A DNA stretch of 64,000 nucleotides from Anthostomella pinea (Eukaryota > Ascomycota > Sordariomycetes > Xylariales > Xylariaceae). Below the pieces are notes generated by a model. The model did not search any database. It was not told the origin of the DNA and saw nothing but the letters and a program-made list of their open reading frames with translations. A program made the position numbers and the translations under genes. The stretch spans positions 3,658,001-3,722,000 of the forward strand of contig CAUWAG010000006.1 in NCBI GenBank assembly GCA_963556695.1, given 5' to 3'. This document shows positions 24,865-35,686 of the stretch, piece after piece (position 1 is the first letter of the stretch; the number at the start of each line of letters is the position of its first letter).

Positions 24865-27174
24865 TTACCATCTCAACTCTGGGTGGTCTCCGCCCATGTC
24901 CTCCTCCACCGTGGCGCCCAGCCCCTGAGCCACCGACGGTTTCCGCGCCACCGTGACGCGGTTGGTACCGTGACTTTCCCACCTCTCCAGCCCCGAGTCC
25001 ACGCGCCCTAACCCCCGCGTCTTCAGCTGCTGCATGAACTCGTCGTCCGTCAGCTCCGTGGCCCCGTGAAGCATGTCCTGCGTCTCGGGCGACAGGAGCT
25101 GCGCGATGGTGTGCCACGCGTTGCCGACGATGCTGAACCGCGCCCTCCGCCAGAACAGCGCCACGATGGCGAGGACCGACGCGATGTGGATCAGCATCAG
25201 CGCGACGATGGTGGCGAAGCCGGCGAAGCGGACGGGCACCGAAGCTTGCTTCGAGAAGGTGGCGGTGGCGCCGTCGCCGAAGTCGAACGACGGGAGGGCT
25301 TTGTAATATTGGTTTTGCACGATCCAGGTCAGCGTCGAGTCAATGGCGGCAGCGGCGTGGCCGGTGGTGTTGACGATACCGTTAAATAGGACTTTGTAGT
25401 ACTCGTTGGGTAGGAGTGCGTTCAACAGGATGGTGCAATCCAGGCAGGTGGCGATCGTGTAGTTTGTTGGGTATTTCTCCGTCTCACTTCCTTGGAATGC
25501 GGGAAGGTTTGTCAGACCCGCCACAAGGAGGTAGGTGAAGTCGTTGACGTAGTAGTTTATGTCTACGTCTGCGCTGAAGTAGGCGCTGTTGTTGTAGATA
25601 TCCTGCAGTTCGGTCTTGGTGTACTGAGTCGAGTTCACCAGAGTCATGATGCCGCGGTCCTCGTTCGATGCATTGGTGACACCCATCTGTGCAAGCACGT
25701 CACCGTATTGCCATTGGGCTGTCTTCGTGTTGAGGCTCATGGAAGGCTCTTTCAGATCCACCGAGCTTTCGGCGTAGGCATGCTGAATCGTCACGTTCAG
25801 CGTGGTCAAGCACATGGTGACGTCGAAAGAACTATTGCCGAGCTGGTAACTTGTCCATTCGTCAGTCGAGGTTGGTTCGGGGAGTCCTTCGCCGATATAA
25901 TGCCGGATATCGCGAGTGTATCCGGTAGCGTTTAGAACGAGGGACATGATGACGGTCTCCGGTTTATAGACATTGCCGTTGTCGACTTGGTTGGTCCCAT
26001 TGATCATACATATTGCGGTTGAGACTTGCGGTCCGTTCATCGACGGGCCCGTGGTCTCAAGCCCCGATGATGATCCCCATCCTGGAAGCTCGCATCCAAT
26101 CGGAAAGGAGGAACATGAGGAATTGGAATCCTTACAAGGAGAACCAGTGATAATGCCGTTGTCGTAAAGTTCTGGTGGGATAGTGAGGTTGGCGGAAATC
26201 CATGGTCGCCACTGCTCGCCCTTTGTCATCATACCATTGTCGCCGAGGAACGTTGCATTGATGAATGTCGGGCGCACGCACGTTGTACGAGACGTCTGCA
26301 CGGCCATCGGCCCCTGATACTGTCGAAGCCTTTTCCTGTCATCTCCATTGAATGGGAGTATCGCTCGTTGAATGGTTCCAGTGTCGTCAAGACCCTCATC
26401 GGAACGCTGGTCTCCTATCCGCGATTCGGCGAAAGATGGATAACCATCGGTAAAAGGAGTGTGCCAGTACTCGGCGTAGGCGATGAGGGAACTCTGTGTT
26501 TCCACGACAGGGACTTGTGGATGCGTCTGCCAGGAAAGGACTGAGCCTGTACCTTCGTCCACGAGGAGAATAGTCGATGAGAACTGGACAACAAGGGTCT
26601 CCAGGAGGAGTATCATGATCAGAAAGCTCGGCCAGCTTCGAAAAGAATACCTCGTCCACGCGAAGAGGTGTGTCACTACACTCAGTGGTCCTCCATTGAC
26701 GGCTCGCATGATAGAGAAGTGAGCAACATCCTTGAAGGGGACTTTGAAACCCTCGAGGAGCAGCGCTGCTACCAAGCTAGTGCAAATGGTTGACTGGGCA
26801 GCAACCAGGACTTGTAATACGACGCATAGGATAGTAATGGTCTGCTCGAACCAGCCCCTAAGCATAATAGTTCGCCAGAAAGGACTCCCATGTCGGCCAT
26901 CCGAGGAAGAGCCATGGCCAATCCATAAGAAGAGGAAGAATCCCAGGACCACGAGCTCAATAACGATTCCGACGAAGATGATGAATAACCCGAACAAGGT
27001 GAGCGAGCTTTTGAGGTTCCGCTGGCGTTGCGATTCTGAAAAGCCGGTTTCCGTTGGCGATGAAGACGGAATGTCCCATTGTGTTGGCTGCTGGATTCCC
27101 GGAGGACCCAACCCAGGACCGATGCCGCAAATCGGTCCTCCTCGGATGAATGTTGCTTGTTTTTCGAACGCCAT
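24865..27174 (-). CDS. Hypothetical four-TM membrane protein with large N-glycosylated ectodomain
   Basis: A single exon of 769 codons from ATG at 27174. Strong hydrophobic segments lie at about 58-85, 113-142, 183-205 and one near 640-668 (FAGFATIVALMLIHIASVLA). Between TM3 and TM4 is a ~430-residue region with many Asn-X-Ser/Thr sites and several Cys, consistent with an extracellular domain. A short cytosolic tail follows TM4 and carries LSPETQDML. I do not know the family's function, although this three-plus-one architecture is common among uncharacterised ascomycete membrane proteins. The intact long frame and uniform codon use support a real gene. Its 5' neighbour region (27.2-29.5 kb) has no gene to suggest a role. 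Confidence 0.82.
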   Translation of the reverse strand: MAFEKQATFIRGGPICGIGPGLGPPGIQQPTQWDIPSSSPTETGFSESQRQRNLKSSLTLFGLFIIFVGIVIELVVLGFFLFLWIGHGSSSDGRHGSPFWRTIMLRGWFEQTITILCVVLQVLVAAQSTICTSLVAALLLEGFKVPFKDVAHFSIMRAVNGGPLSVVTHLFAWTRYSFRSWPSFLIMILLLETLVVQFSSTILLVDEGTGSVLSWQTHPQVPVVETQSSLIAYAEYWHTPFTDGYPSFAESRIGDQRSDEGLDDTGTIQRAILPFNGDDRKRLRQYQGPMAVQTSRTTCVRPTFINATFLGDNGMMTKGEQWRPWISANLTIPPELYDNGIITGSPCKDSNSSCSSFPIGCELPGWGSSSGLETTGPSMNGPQVSTAICMINGTNQVDNGNVYKPETVIMSLVLNATGYTRDIRHYIGEGLPEPTSTDEWTSYQLGNSSFDVTMCLTTLNVTIQHAYAESSVDLKEPSMSLNTKTAQWQYGDVLAQMGVTNASNEDRGIMTLVNSTQYTKTELQDIYNNSAYFSADVDINYYVNDFTYLLVAGLTNLPAFQGSETEKYPTNYTIATCLDCTILLNALLPNEYYKVLFNGIVNTTGHAAAAIDSTLTWIVQNQYYKALPSFDFGDGATATFSKQASVPVRFAGFATIVALMLIHIASVLAIVALFWRRARFSIVGNAWHTIAQLLSPETQDMLHGATELTDDEFMQQLKTRGLGRVDSGLERWESHGTNRVTVARKPSVAQGLGATVEEDMGGDHPELRW

Positions 27175-29470
27175 CGTGGACTGCGAGTCATATCCTGGAT
27201 GGTGAAGATTTCACCATCAAGCCGGTGCTAGCAACTGGCGAAGAAAGCTATCTTATGCCTCCTAACCAGTCGCGTGCAGGGATGTGGGAAATGCGTTACT
27301 GTGTACGATCATCGTCCCAGAGAGGGACCTTTGGGGGCCTTTGATAAGGTAACCAACAAAGCTTGTTTTGTAGAGGATTCACGAGGATACCTAGTGAATC
27401 CTCTTCGCGGCAGATATGGCCCCCATCCTCGATGACACCCTCTAGACCCTCTTGTTCCTGGCAGCCTGGGCCCATCAGTAAATAGCTCTGATAGGTGCAC
27501 ACAGATGTTATTCTATACTTAGAACCCAATTACCGGTAGATACCGGTACTACTGTAGACACAAGGTACGCGACTGGTGATTAGTAATTACAGGGCTGAGC
27601 TTGGTGACTATGGACCCCTGGAAATGAGTCGCGTCCTGGCCCCCACGTTGCATTTGGCGTCCCGATTCATTTACCTCGTGGCGACCCGCTTGGTGATCAT
27701 TTCCGTATGCAGTCGTATGAACGGAAGCGAGGCTGGTTTGAGAAATGCTCGAGCAGATCTTCTCCCCCAAAGGCGTGGTGGGGAGATACGGGTTCATGCT
27801 AAGTCAGGGTTATTATTAGACTATCTATCTTGCTGGCCCTCCGGCTTGATGAGGGTGTTGCCCTGCATGCTCTGCCAGTCTTTACTCAAGCATGAGCAGA
27901 ACTCAGAATACGTCATCATCATTGCCAGTCGGGGTCACAAAACTACCTATGATAGAGCTGGCTTGGCTGAAGACGGAGGGGGCACACCTAATGTATGGTA
28001 TGTAGGTGGTGTCACAATCACCAAGAAGTTGACTATGGTATCCCAAAATAGACACCAGCCTTCGAGTGGGGATATTTGGTACAAACTGCATTGCTTCAAA
28101 ATACCCAAAGAACCGGGTCACTCCATCATTTGTCTTGGGAGCACCAGATCTCCAGCAACAATCGTCGATACTGCAGGTGAGCGGCACAGACCGCTCCTGC
28201 TGTGCCTCGATTCCCTCGAACTGATCGAGCGGCTTTGATCGCAGTGCGACTCCGCCCCTGTCCACCTCTTGAAGCGTAGGGCTACGTGAAGGTAGATCAA
28301 TTGACCAACGACTGCTCCTCGTGCTCTACGACGACTGCCTGAGGTACCATTTCGTCAAAGCAAATGACTGCTGCCACTCGTAAAAGTGTGACAATCCTTT
28401 GCGTAGTTATTGTGCTTGCTGGGTAGAGAGGCACGCGCGCATTCGTTCGCGAGCTCGGGTTCATCGCCCATCAGATGCCTCCGTCGCTGCTTCGCGCCCA
28501 CTCATGCCACGACTCGATCCTCTCATCGGTCTTTTGTTCGACTTGAATAGTGCGTCCTCATTTGGAGAGTGAGATCAAATACATTCAAAGCTGTTCAACT
28601 GTATGTGTTAGTGTTGGCAGTATGGTGTTTGGAAACCTTGGCCCAACCACGGCAGATAAGTGAGACGAGGGGATCGCATGCTCGCCAGTAGCACTGCTGC
28701 TCGACCCAGCCAGGCCGTCCGTTACGATGCTGTTTTGGTTACCCGCCTGGCCATGCTTCCCAAAGCACATCCTCCCCGAATACCTGACGTGCACCATTAC
28801 CTGCAACGAAATCCAGCGGTAGTGCAGAGCCGTCAAACTCATCGGAGACCTCCAGAATCCAGCCCGTGGTGGGCAATTCCGGCACGTCGGAGCCTTGGCC
28901 GAGGGGAAGCTGTTCGTTCAGGAAGAAAGGGCGTTCACTGTTCAGGTCGTCGTAGTTATGGAACATTCAACCATCTCCGAAGATGACCAGCATCGCGAGC
29001 GACAGGCCGCATCTTTTCTCGCTTCCATATCGCGATTCGTTGACGATTCCTGCTGGTCGTACACAGTCCGTTGAGTCCGATCACGGACATTGAGTGTTGC
29101 TGCTTTTTGCTTCTTTCAGCGTCTCCTCCCAAGGTTGCTTATTCCACTACAGGTTTTTCCCATTCAACCGCTTTGCCTGATGCGCATGGATAGTTACGGA
29201 GATCTCGGAACTTGTTTTTACAGCCCGTTTGTACCGCGCATTTGCGGCTTGCGTACCGCACTGGCTCGCACACTTCTACGGATTCCCGCCCTGCTCGCTC
29301 AAGGAGTGAATTTCCTCCATAGAGAGGAGTCTACATTCTGTCAGTTGATGGTAATTGTATGAGTCTCGTGGGACTGTCCACTGCACAACGTACTCCTCCT
29401 GGCCTTTCATCGAGCACCGGCGCAGTCATCCCATCAGTAGACCTCGGTCTTGCTTTACTCAACGCACACG
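27175..29470. other. Intergenic region, possible small relic
   Basis: No firmly supported gene over 2.3 kb. Two overlapping open frames of 220 (+) and 120 (-) codons near 27.6-28.3 kb have no recognisable domain. A small minus-strand frame near 28.7-29.0 kb is listed separately. Confidence 0.45.
28739..28966 (-). CDS. Possible small gene fragment, unknown
   Basis: A 75-codon frame with balanced protein-like composition (FHNYDDLNSERPFFLNEQ, GWILEVSDEFDGSALPLDFV, QVFGEDVLWEAWPGG) starting at an ATG. SDEFDG resembles strand motifs in some secreted hydrolases, but the frame is too short for assignment. No upstream or downstream exon could be joined convincingly. It may be an exon, a relic or chance. 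Confidence 0.2.
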   Translation of the reverse strand: MFHNYDDLNSERPFFLNEQLPLGQGSDVPELPTTGWILEVSDEFDGSALPLDFVAGNGARQVFGEDVLWEAWPGG

Positions 29471-30103
29471 ATGGCGTCTCCGTTTACCGACGCCCAGATG
29501 GAAATCCTGGAAAGGACTTGGACGTACTTCGTCTTGATATTCAACCAGCCGCGACCGATGAAACAGCACAGCGCAATTGTCGCCATGCATTGCAGCGACG
29601 TCGGGTCCGAGGTCACGTCGCAGCAGGTGGGCCGGTGAGTGTCGTGCCCTCACTCTCAAAACATATCTCCTCTACTCCCTCCTTGCCCTGGGTAGTTTCA
29701 TGGTGCACAAAGATACATGACTAACACAACGAACGCCAGATTCTTCGCCGAGCGCGCAGCCGACATTGTAGGGCGTCCGCGCGCCCAAGCCAAGTCCCCC
29801 CGCCAGCTGCGTCTGCTCGAGGACAGCTTCAACGCCGACGCCTACCCCACCACGGCCGAGCTCATTATCCTGACGCACCAGATGGGACTCAAGCCAGCGC
29901 AGGTTAAGGTCTGGTTCGTGAACAAGCGGCGCAGGATCGACCGTTGCGGCGGGAGGCTATTTACAAGGAGGCACAGGGTTGGAGTGTTCGCGAGGAGGCT
30001 GACGGACAATCTGGTCAATGCGCCGCAGGCCGCCCGCATGTGGAGGCAGTATGAGGCGGACGGAGGGTTCTATGCGATAAGAGTTGTGGTTGGAAAAGGA
30101 TGA
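29471..30103 (+). CDS. Small protein with tandem homeodomains, the first degenerate
   Basis: Two exons, 29471-29634 and 29740-30103, with a 105-bp intron (donor GTGAGT, branch GACTAACAC, acceptor GCCAG), encode 175 residues. Residues 66-122 form a homeodomain: a first helix around SPRQLRLLEDSF, a turn, and the recognition helix QVKVWFVNKRRR with the invariant Trp113, Phe114, Asn116 and Arg118. Residues 4-62 align with the same layout (QMEILERTW, then QQVGRFFAER) but have Phe for Trp and Glu for Asn, so that unit probably does not bind DNA specifically. The intron falls just before the degenerate recognition helix's end. It is likely a nuclear transcription factor. It lies 0.8 kb upstream of an AsaB-like gene on the same strand and could be a pathway regulator, which is inference. 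Confidence 0.82.
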
Positions 30104-30888
30104 GAGTAGGACGGTGGAGGAATGGGAGAGGGAATGGGGTTATTAGGGTGTGGATGAGAAGGGGTGGGTGATTGAGAGTGCTGGTGAGCAGCTTGAGGAG
30201 GAGGCTTGATGGTGGCAGCGACGAGAGTGGCGATGGTGGTGATGGTGGCCGTTGATGGAGAATTCCAAAGAAGTGAATAAATTTCTATTCTAGTGCAAGC
30301 CAGGACAGCCTTGAACTAGAATGGATCATACCGCGCCCGTATTGAGAAGTCATAGTGATGATGTCCGTTGAAGAGTGGAATGCCGGGCGTTTTGGTGTAG
30401 CACATATTTCCAAACCGGAGCACCGGAGCAGTCTCTATTCGATTTTCCGGAGTTCGGCAGCTAATTGCTTCTAACCCCCGCATAGCAATTGCCGGAGGAG
30501 ATTCGGAGTTTCTTGGTAAGACGGAGGGTGTTTGTTTCGCCCAAGCACGCAATCATGATTACTAAGGAGTGCCCCATTTGTAATGCGGCGATGATGCCAT
30601 CGCGACTGGACATGCCACCGGCGCGCCTTACCCACGACATATGAACATCATAAGTACGGGTGCAGGAATATAAAGACCGTTGTTCTCACCACGAGCTTCA
30701 ATTCACATATTCCATAGACTCAATATAGACTTAGGATCAGACTTCGAAACCTCTTGGCCTATGAATTCATTCTCAACCCTCACGCGACGAACACTCACCC
30801 AAGCCTTCACACATCATCATCATCATCACATACCCAAATCATCACCAGCACTGCCCACACGCAGCCTCATCCACACCAAACGCCCAAC
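30104..30888. other. Promoter region of the AsaB-like gene
   Basis: There is no gene here. GATGGTGGTGATGGTGG-type repeats occur near 30205-30255. A TATA-like element and a CATCATCATCATCACA leader precede the ATG at 30889. Confidence 0.6.
30669..30675 (+). promoter_or_regulatory. TATA-box-like element
   Basis: TATAAAG about 220 bp upstream of the AsaB-like ATG, in otherwise mixed sequence. Distance and orientation fit a fungal core promoter; this is not proven. Confidence 0.4.
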
Positions 30889-31857
30889 ATGACTACCGCA
30901 ACCTTCAGACATATCGACACCTCGGCACAGCCGCCCAACACCAAGCCCTGGTCCAAAGTCGACGCCGACGCCTCCTCCTTCCGCATGGCGCCGCACAAGC
31001 GCTCGGTGCAGGACCTTCGGGGCCAGGAATCCGCCTTCACGACCGACAACGCGGGCTTCGCTGTGCGCGTCTCGCCGTCGGCCACCACACCACAGACCTT
31101 CGACTCGGACGCCAATGTGCGCCAGTCCTATTACCCAGAGATCGAGGCCCTTCTGCGGGCGCAGCTGCCCGGCGGCGACGCAATCAAGAAGATCGTCATC
31201 TTCGACCACACCATCCGTCGCAGGACACCTGATGCGCCCCGCGCGCCCGTCCAGCAGGTCCATGTCGACCAGACGCCCGGGGCGGCCGAGGTGCGCGTGC
31301 GCAGACACGTGCCGGATGCGGAGGAGGCGGAGGCCCTGCTGAGAGGCCGGTACCAGATCGTCAATGTGTGGCGGCCGATCGCGAACCCGGCGTCTGACTT
31401 CCCGCTCGCGGTCATCGATTGGCGGTCCACGGCGCCCGAGGACTTCGTGCCTGTGGATCTGCTGTACCCGAAGCGGGCTGACTCGGTGATGGAGGGACAG
31501 GAGGGCCAGCAACAACAGCAGGAACAGCAGCAACAGCAGGGCCAACAAGACGACGACCGCGGCAAGGAGGTCCGGCCTGAGGAGAGCAAGTGGTTCTCGA
31601 CCGAGGGCTACGAGGTGCGCGGCGAGACGCTGGCCGTGGCCGCGAGCCCGGCGCACAAGTTCTACTACCAGCGCGACATGTCGCCCAGTGAGGTGATGCT
31701 TCTTAAGTGCTACGACTCGTGGGGCGAGGGCGAGCCGATGGGCAGGCTCGGCGTGGCGGTCCGGACGCCGCACACGGCGTTTGAGGACCCGGCGACGCCG
31801 AAGGATGCGCCCGGCAGGCAGAGCATCGAGGTGCGGTGTCTGGTGTTTTACGAGTAG
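30889..31857 (+). CDS. AsaB / CmcJ-type hydroxylase-desaturase (GA4 desaturase family)
   Basis: A single exon of 322 residues from ATG at 30889 (CCCAACATGACT). The upstream frame stays open but has no ATG. Family landmarks are VQQVHVDQTPGAAEVRVRRH near 120-140, then RYQIVNVWRPI near 155 and FPLAVIDWRS near 170. Others are HKFYYQRDMSPSEVMLLKCY near 255 and the end motif RTPHTAFEDPATPKDAPGR leading to SIEVRCLVFYE. Relatives occur in fungal secondary-metabolite clusters (for example aspirochlorine asaB) and act as Fe/2-oxoglutarate-type oxidoreductases. The exact reaction here is unknown. An unusual Gln-rich insert (residues about 205-225, CAG/CAA codons) lies in a linker. The neighbours are a homeodomain gene, a permease relic and a secreted esterase, all on the same strand. 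Confidence 0.88.
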   Translation: MTTATFRHIDTSAQPPNTKPWSKVDADASSFRMAPHKRSVQDLRGQESAFTTDNAGFAVRVSPSATTPQTFDSDANVRQSYYPEIEALLRAQLPGGDAIKKIVIFDHTIRRRTPDAPRAPVQQVHVDQTPGAAEVRVRRHVPDAEEAEALLRGRYQIVNVWRPIANPASDFPLAVIDWRSTAPEDFVPVDLLYPKRADSVMEGQEGQQQQQEQQQQQGQQDDDRGKEVRPEESKWFSTEGYEVRGETLAVAASPAHKFYYQRDMSPSEVMLLKCYDSWGEGEPMGRLGVAVRTPHTAFEDPATPKDAPGRQSIEVRCLVFYE

Positions 31858-32638
31858 GGGGTGTGGAATCGGGTGGCTGGTTGTGGACTTGGGAATGGAA
31901 TTGGTGTTGTAGCGCTCGTGGGTCAATAGGGAGTTTGATGTTTTGATACACTTACTTATCACAAGTGTCGTTTCCGCGCACTTCGAATCTTCTGTTTAAA
32001 CATGCTACTACAGTGGAATGAGCACCCTAGAATAAGCATTTACATAACACTAAGCCATCTTTGATGCTTGTCCTGGGACGTGTATCTTATATATTCCGAA
32101 TAACCTACCTCCTGCGCTTTTGGTAACAGGGGAGGGACACCATGGTGTTTGGTTGCTTCTAGCCGAAGAAGCATTCAGAGCCGACGCGTCATGTCCATGG
32201 TGTGAGCGCTAACGTCGCAGTCATCCGAGTGGTGGGTTTCGTCTTGAGAAGATCCGGACGTCGCTTGGACGAGCGCGCCGCTGGGTGGTGAGCAAGTAGT
32301 CGGCATCCATATTAGGTTGCTGTCCCGTTCCGCCGCCCCTTGTCCGGTCCTCCAGCAGGCAAAGGTCCCACGATAACGCTACGGCTCTCGCTGCTCATTT
32401 GACGAGACTGCCAGTGTTTGCCATTTGCTCGTAACTCACCTCTTCTTCCTCCTGTGCCATGGCGGCCTGCTATCTCGGGCTGCGGGGGTGCGATAGGGAG
32501 CACGAACGACCGAGCCAGCAGGCCAGTCAACTCATGTCATTTGCCTTCCTGTCCCCCAAGTCGTGTTTAATCCCCAACTTCTGCAGCTCTACGCTCGACT
32601 CTTGTTGCTAGCCTACACTTACTGAAACAGACAGCGAG
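31858..32638. other. Intergenic region
   Basis: The 3' region of the AsaB-like gene and upstream region of the permease pseudogene. No other gene recognised. Confidence 0.55.
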
Positions 32639-34642
32639 ATGGAAGGCAAAGACGGTTTCCGTGTCGGCAAAGGCGACATTGAGCTCCGTAGCGACACGCT
32701 CGCCGATGTACAAGCACATGGAGGTACCACGTTCGACGCGCGGGAGATGCAGCGCATGGGCAAGAAGCAGGATACGTCACGTCGTATAGTCCTCCAGTAC
32801 CCTATAGCGACTGATACGCAGCAGAGCTGAAACGCAACTTTGAACTCTTCTCCATCATTGGCTTCATTAGCATCCTCCAAGCAACGTGGGAGTCTACGCT
32901 GCTGGCAAGCTACATCGGCTTGGAGAACGGTGGTACGGCTGGTGTAATCTGGATGAGTGTTTTGACGTGGCTATGCTTCATCGCTATGATTGCTAGTACG
33001 TATAATGATGGGGAGACCTCTTCCTTGGAGGCCGTCTCAGACCTCCCAGAGGTATCCCATAGACTGACCCTCACACCCATCGCTTTTAGGTATGGCGGAG
33101 ATGGCTTCCATGGCTCCTACCGCTGGAGGCCAATACCATTGGGTCAGCGAGTTCGCACCGCCAACATGGGAGAAACCTCTCATACATCGTGGGTTGGATG
33201 TGCTGCCTAGGCTGGATCGCTGGCATTCCTGCCTGCGCTCAGATCTGTACGGGTCTCGTACAAGGCATGGTGCTACTGGTTTACCCGGACGCAAGCGTGG
33301 CTTCGAATTGGCAGACCACGCTCCTCTTGTTTGCGTTTTTGCTGGTGGCATTCTTGTTCAAACTCTACGCCGCCGACTTTCTACCGCTTGCTGAGGGGGG
33401 CATCTTGATCTTGCATGTGGTCAGTCTTACAAAAGCATAGCACATTGGCTAGTGTGGGATGGAGTGGCTGATGTGGCCCTCTAGGTCGGCTTCTTCGCTT
33501 TCCTGATCACAATGTGGGCACTTGGCGACCATGCACCGGCCAGCGAGGTCTTCCTCGAGTTCAACGACGGCGGTGGATGGGGTAGCATTGGGCTAAGCGC
33601 ACTCATCGGCTTGGGTAGCCCGTTGTGGTTTTTCATCGGCCCGGATGCCGGTGCACACATGAGTGAAGAGCCGAAAGGTACGATCATTTGTTCGTTGATG
33701 GAAGAACAAGACATTGACTCCATTGATGACAGATGCTTCGTTCACACTTCCTCGCGCTATGATATGGTCGCTGATAGCGAATGGCATCCTCGGCTTGATC
33801 ACGCTCGTCACTTTTTGGTAAAGCATAGCTAACACGCTACCCCATAGACGGACGACTTGCTCGAGGCTGACCCACGTCTTGAACAGCTTCTGCATCAACG
33901 ACCTTGACTCAGTCCTCGACACACCCACATGGCAGCCGGACCTAGCCGTCATCTACAACATCTCGGGCTCTTATGCCGCAGCCTGCGTCCTCGGCTCCCT
34001 GCTCACCTTCCTGCAACTCTTCGGCATGATCAGCAATATTGCCACTGCATTACGTCAATGCTGGTCCTTCGCTAGAGATCGCGGCTTTCGTAAGCAAGCT
34101 CCTTCCCTTACGGCTCTGGTTCGTTCACCACGCGAGAAGCGACCTGACCGACCCATGCTACCATGCATGGTACAGGTTACAGCGATTGGATCAAGCACGT
34201 CGACCCAAAACGCCAGCTCCCACTCAACTCCCTCTACGTCTGCGCTGGCGCCAGCTTCGTCTTTGCATGCATCAATTTCGGTACCGACGTGGCGCTGGAT
34301 GCCATCCTGTCCGTCTCGAACGCAGCCCTCATCTTCTCCTACTTCACCAGCGTGGGCTGCATCCGCCTCAAGCGTCTCCGCGGCGAGCCGCTCGTAGGCT
34401 GCCGCTGGAGCCTGGGGAAATGGAGCGGGCCGCTGAATGACCTGAGCCTGGCGTTCTTGGCTCTCAGCTTTGTGTTCTCGTTCTTCCCTTCGGCGCCGCT
34501 GAGGGGTGATCCGACAGCCGCGGCGGACATGAACTGGGCTATTGTGCTGTTTGGGGCTACGTGCATACTCTCTGGGCTTTACTACTGGGTTAGGGGAAGG
34601 CATGTGTACGTGCCGCCTGTTAGGCTGGTGAAGAATGACTGA
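32639..34642 (+). pseudogene. Amino-acid/GABA-type permease, splice donor lost and frameshifted
   Basis: Exons are readable at 32639-32771, 32825-32995, 33090-33419, 33485-33677, 33733-33817, 33887-34089 and 34176-34642. The product would be a ~12-TM APC transporter of the choline/GABA permease type. Family landmarks include EMQRMGKKQ joined to ELKRNFELFS, ATWESTLLASYIGLENGG, MAPTAGGQYHWVSEFAP, FFIGPDAGAHMSEE and, near the end, FTSVGCIRLKRLRGEPL. Two lesions break it. Intron 1 must start ATACGT instead of GTACGT at 32772, and exon 3 loses frame near 33180, where a CT repeat appears two bases short (WEKP then LSYIVGW in another frame). The remaining introns are normal GT-AG. If intact, it would import amino acids or related amines. 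Confidence 0.8.
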
Positions 34643-35686
34643 GTCTATAGAGATGAGACTGGGAAAGCTGTTATCGTGTCGGGGACTTGAATGCTTCTTC
34701 GACTGGTACATCCGCCATCACTCATCCTCTCGCAGATTGTCAGCATCTGTGTGTCTCGGTGATATCAGATCTGGAATTAGTGTTGCTCACTATAATCCGT
34801 GTTGCTGCTAACAAGTCAAGACATCGTTCTTTTGAGGATGTAGGCCATTTGTCAGGTTGCGCGCCGCCAGGTATCCATGTCGCTCTAAGCGATGCAGGGC
34901 AAGCCCGTCTTGCTACATATGTATACGTATTGTTGACGAACTCGGTACTGCCGCAGCTCGCCGAAGCACGTGGTGTCGATATCTTGCAATCTGGTAAGGG
35001 AAAACGAACTCGTCTTTCTCACCGGCAGCCTCGGCCACGTGTCGAAGTATATCATCTTGTTACGTATGTCCATTTTATATATGCTTGCCCCGACACTCCT
35101 CGCGAGGAGTGAGCTCATCGTAGCTTGTGCTCGTGGCTTGATGGCAAACGTATTTGATGATGCGATTCCGCAGACATTGCTCGATTGAGCACGGAAGTCG
35201 AGCCGCCGCGATGCTTCTTTAAGTGCAGCGTCTCCGGCCGGCCGGCAACGGAAATAAACACTGCAGCAGTTCGTCCAAGTCAGTGGAAGCAACGAATCGA
35301 ATCGGACGAGTCGGCAGTCTGGCCTGCTGCATGCAGTGCTATCTCGGTACCAGGTTTCTGGACGGGGTCTTGTTCCCCTCGTGCGAAGTTCTCGCCCCAG
35401 TCAGCCTCAAGCCGCCAATGAGGCTGTCCGTTGGGGCAGCTGTTGGAGAAATTCGTACAGTATCTCCAAGGTGGAGGCCGTGCATGCGCCGGTATAATGG
35501 AAAGGTCTCGTATCTCCGCATCTACCTTCGGGAGACCCCAAGATGCGGAGAAGTTTAAAGAACCGCGCCCTATGTCGCGTTGCGTGACGTATAAAGGTCA
35601 GGCCCGAGATGGGCCCCTGGGCGTGAAGATGCAAGTACTCCTACCTCTTCTCGCTGGAGGAAAAGATCTGTGAGCTGAAGATCAAG
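34643..35686. other. Intergenic / promoter of the SGNH esterase gene
   Basis: No gene is supported over 1 kb. It contains a TATA element listed separately. Confidence 0.55.
35590..35595 (+). promoter_or_regulatory. TATA box of the SGNH esterase gene
   Basis: TATAAA lies about 97 bp upstream of the ATG, immediately after TGACG, which resembles a bZIP half site. Spacing and strand fit a core promoter. Confidence 0.5.

Noticed and set aside
27576..28238. 220-codon plus-strand frame
   Set aside because: No recognisable motif; opposite-strand frames of similar quality overlap it.
33818..33847. 30-bp GT-AG segment as intron 5 of the permease relic
   Set aside because: Too short for a fungal intron and it breaks frame; the acceptor at 33886 restores the FCINDLDSV reading.
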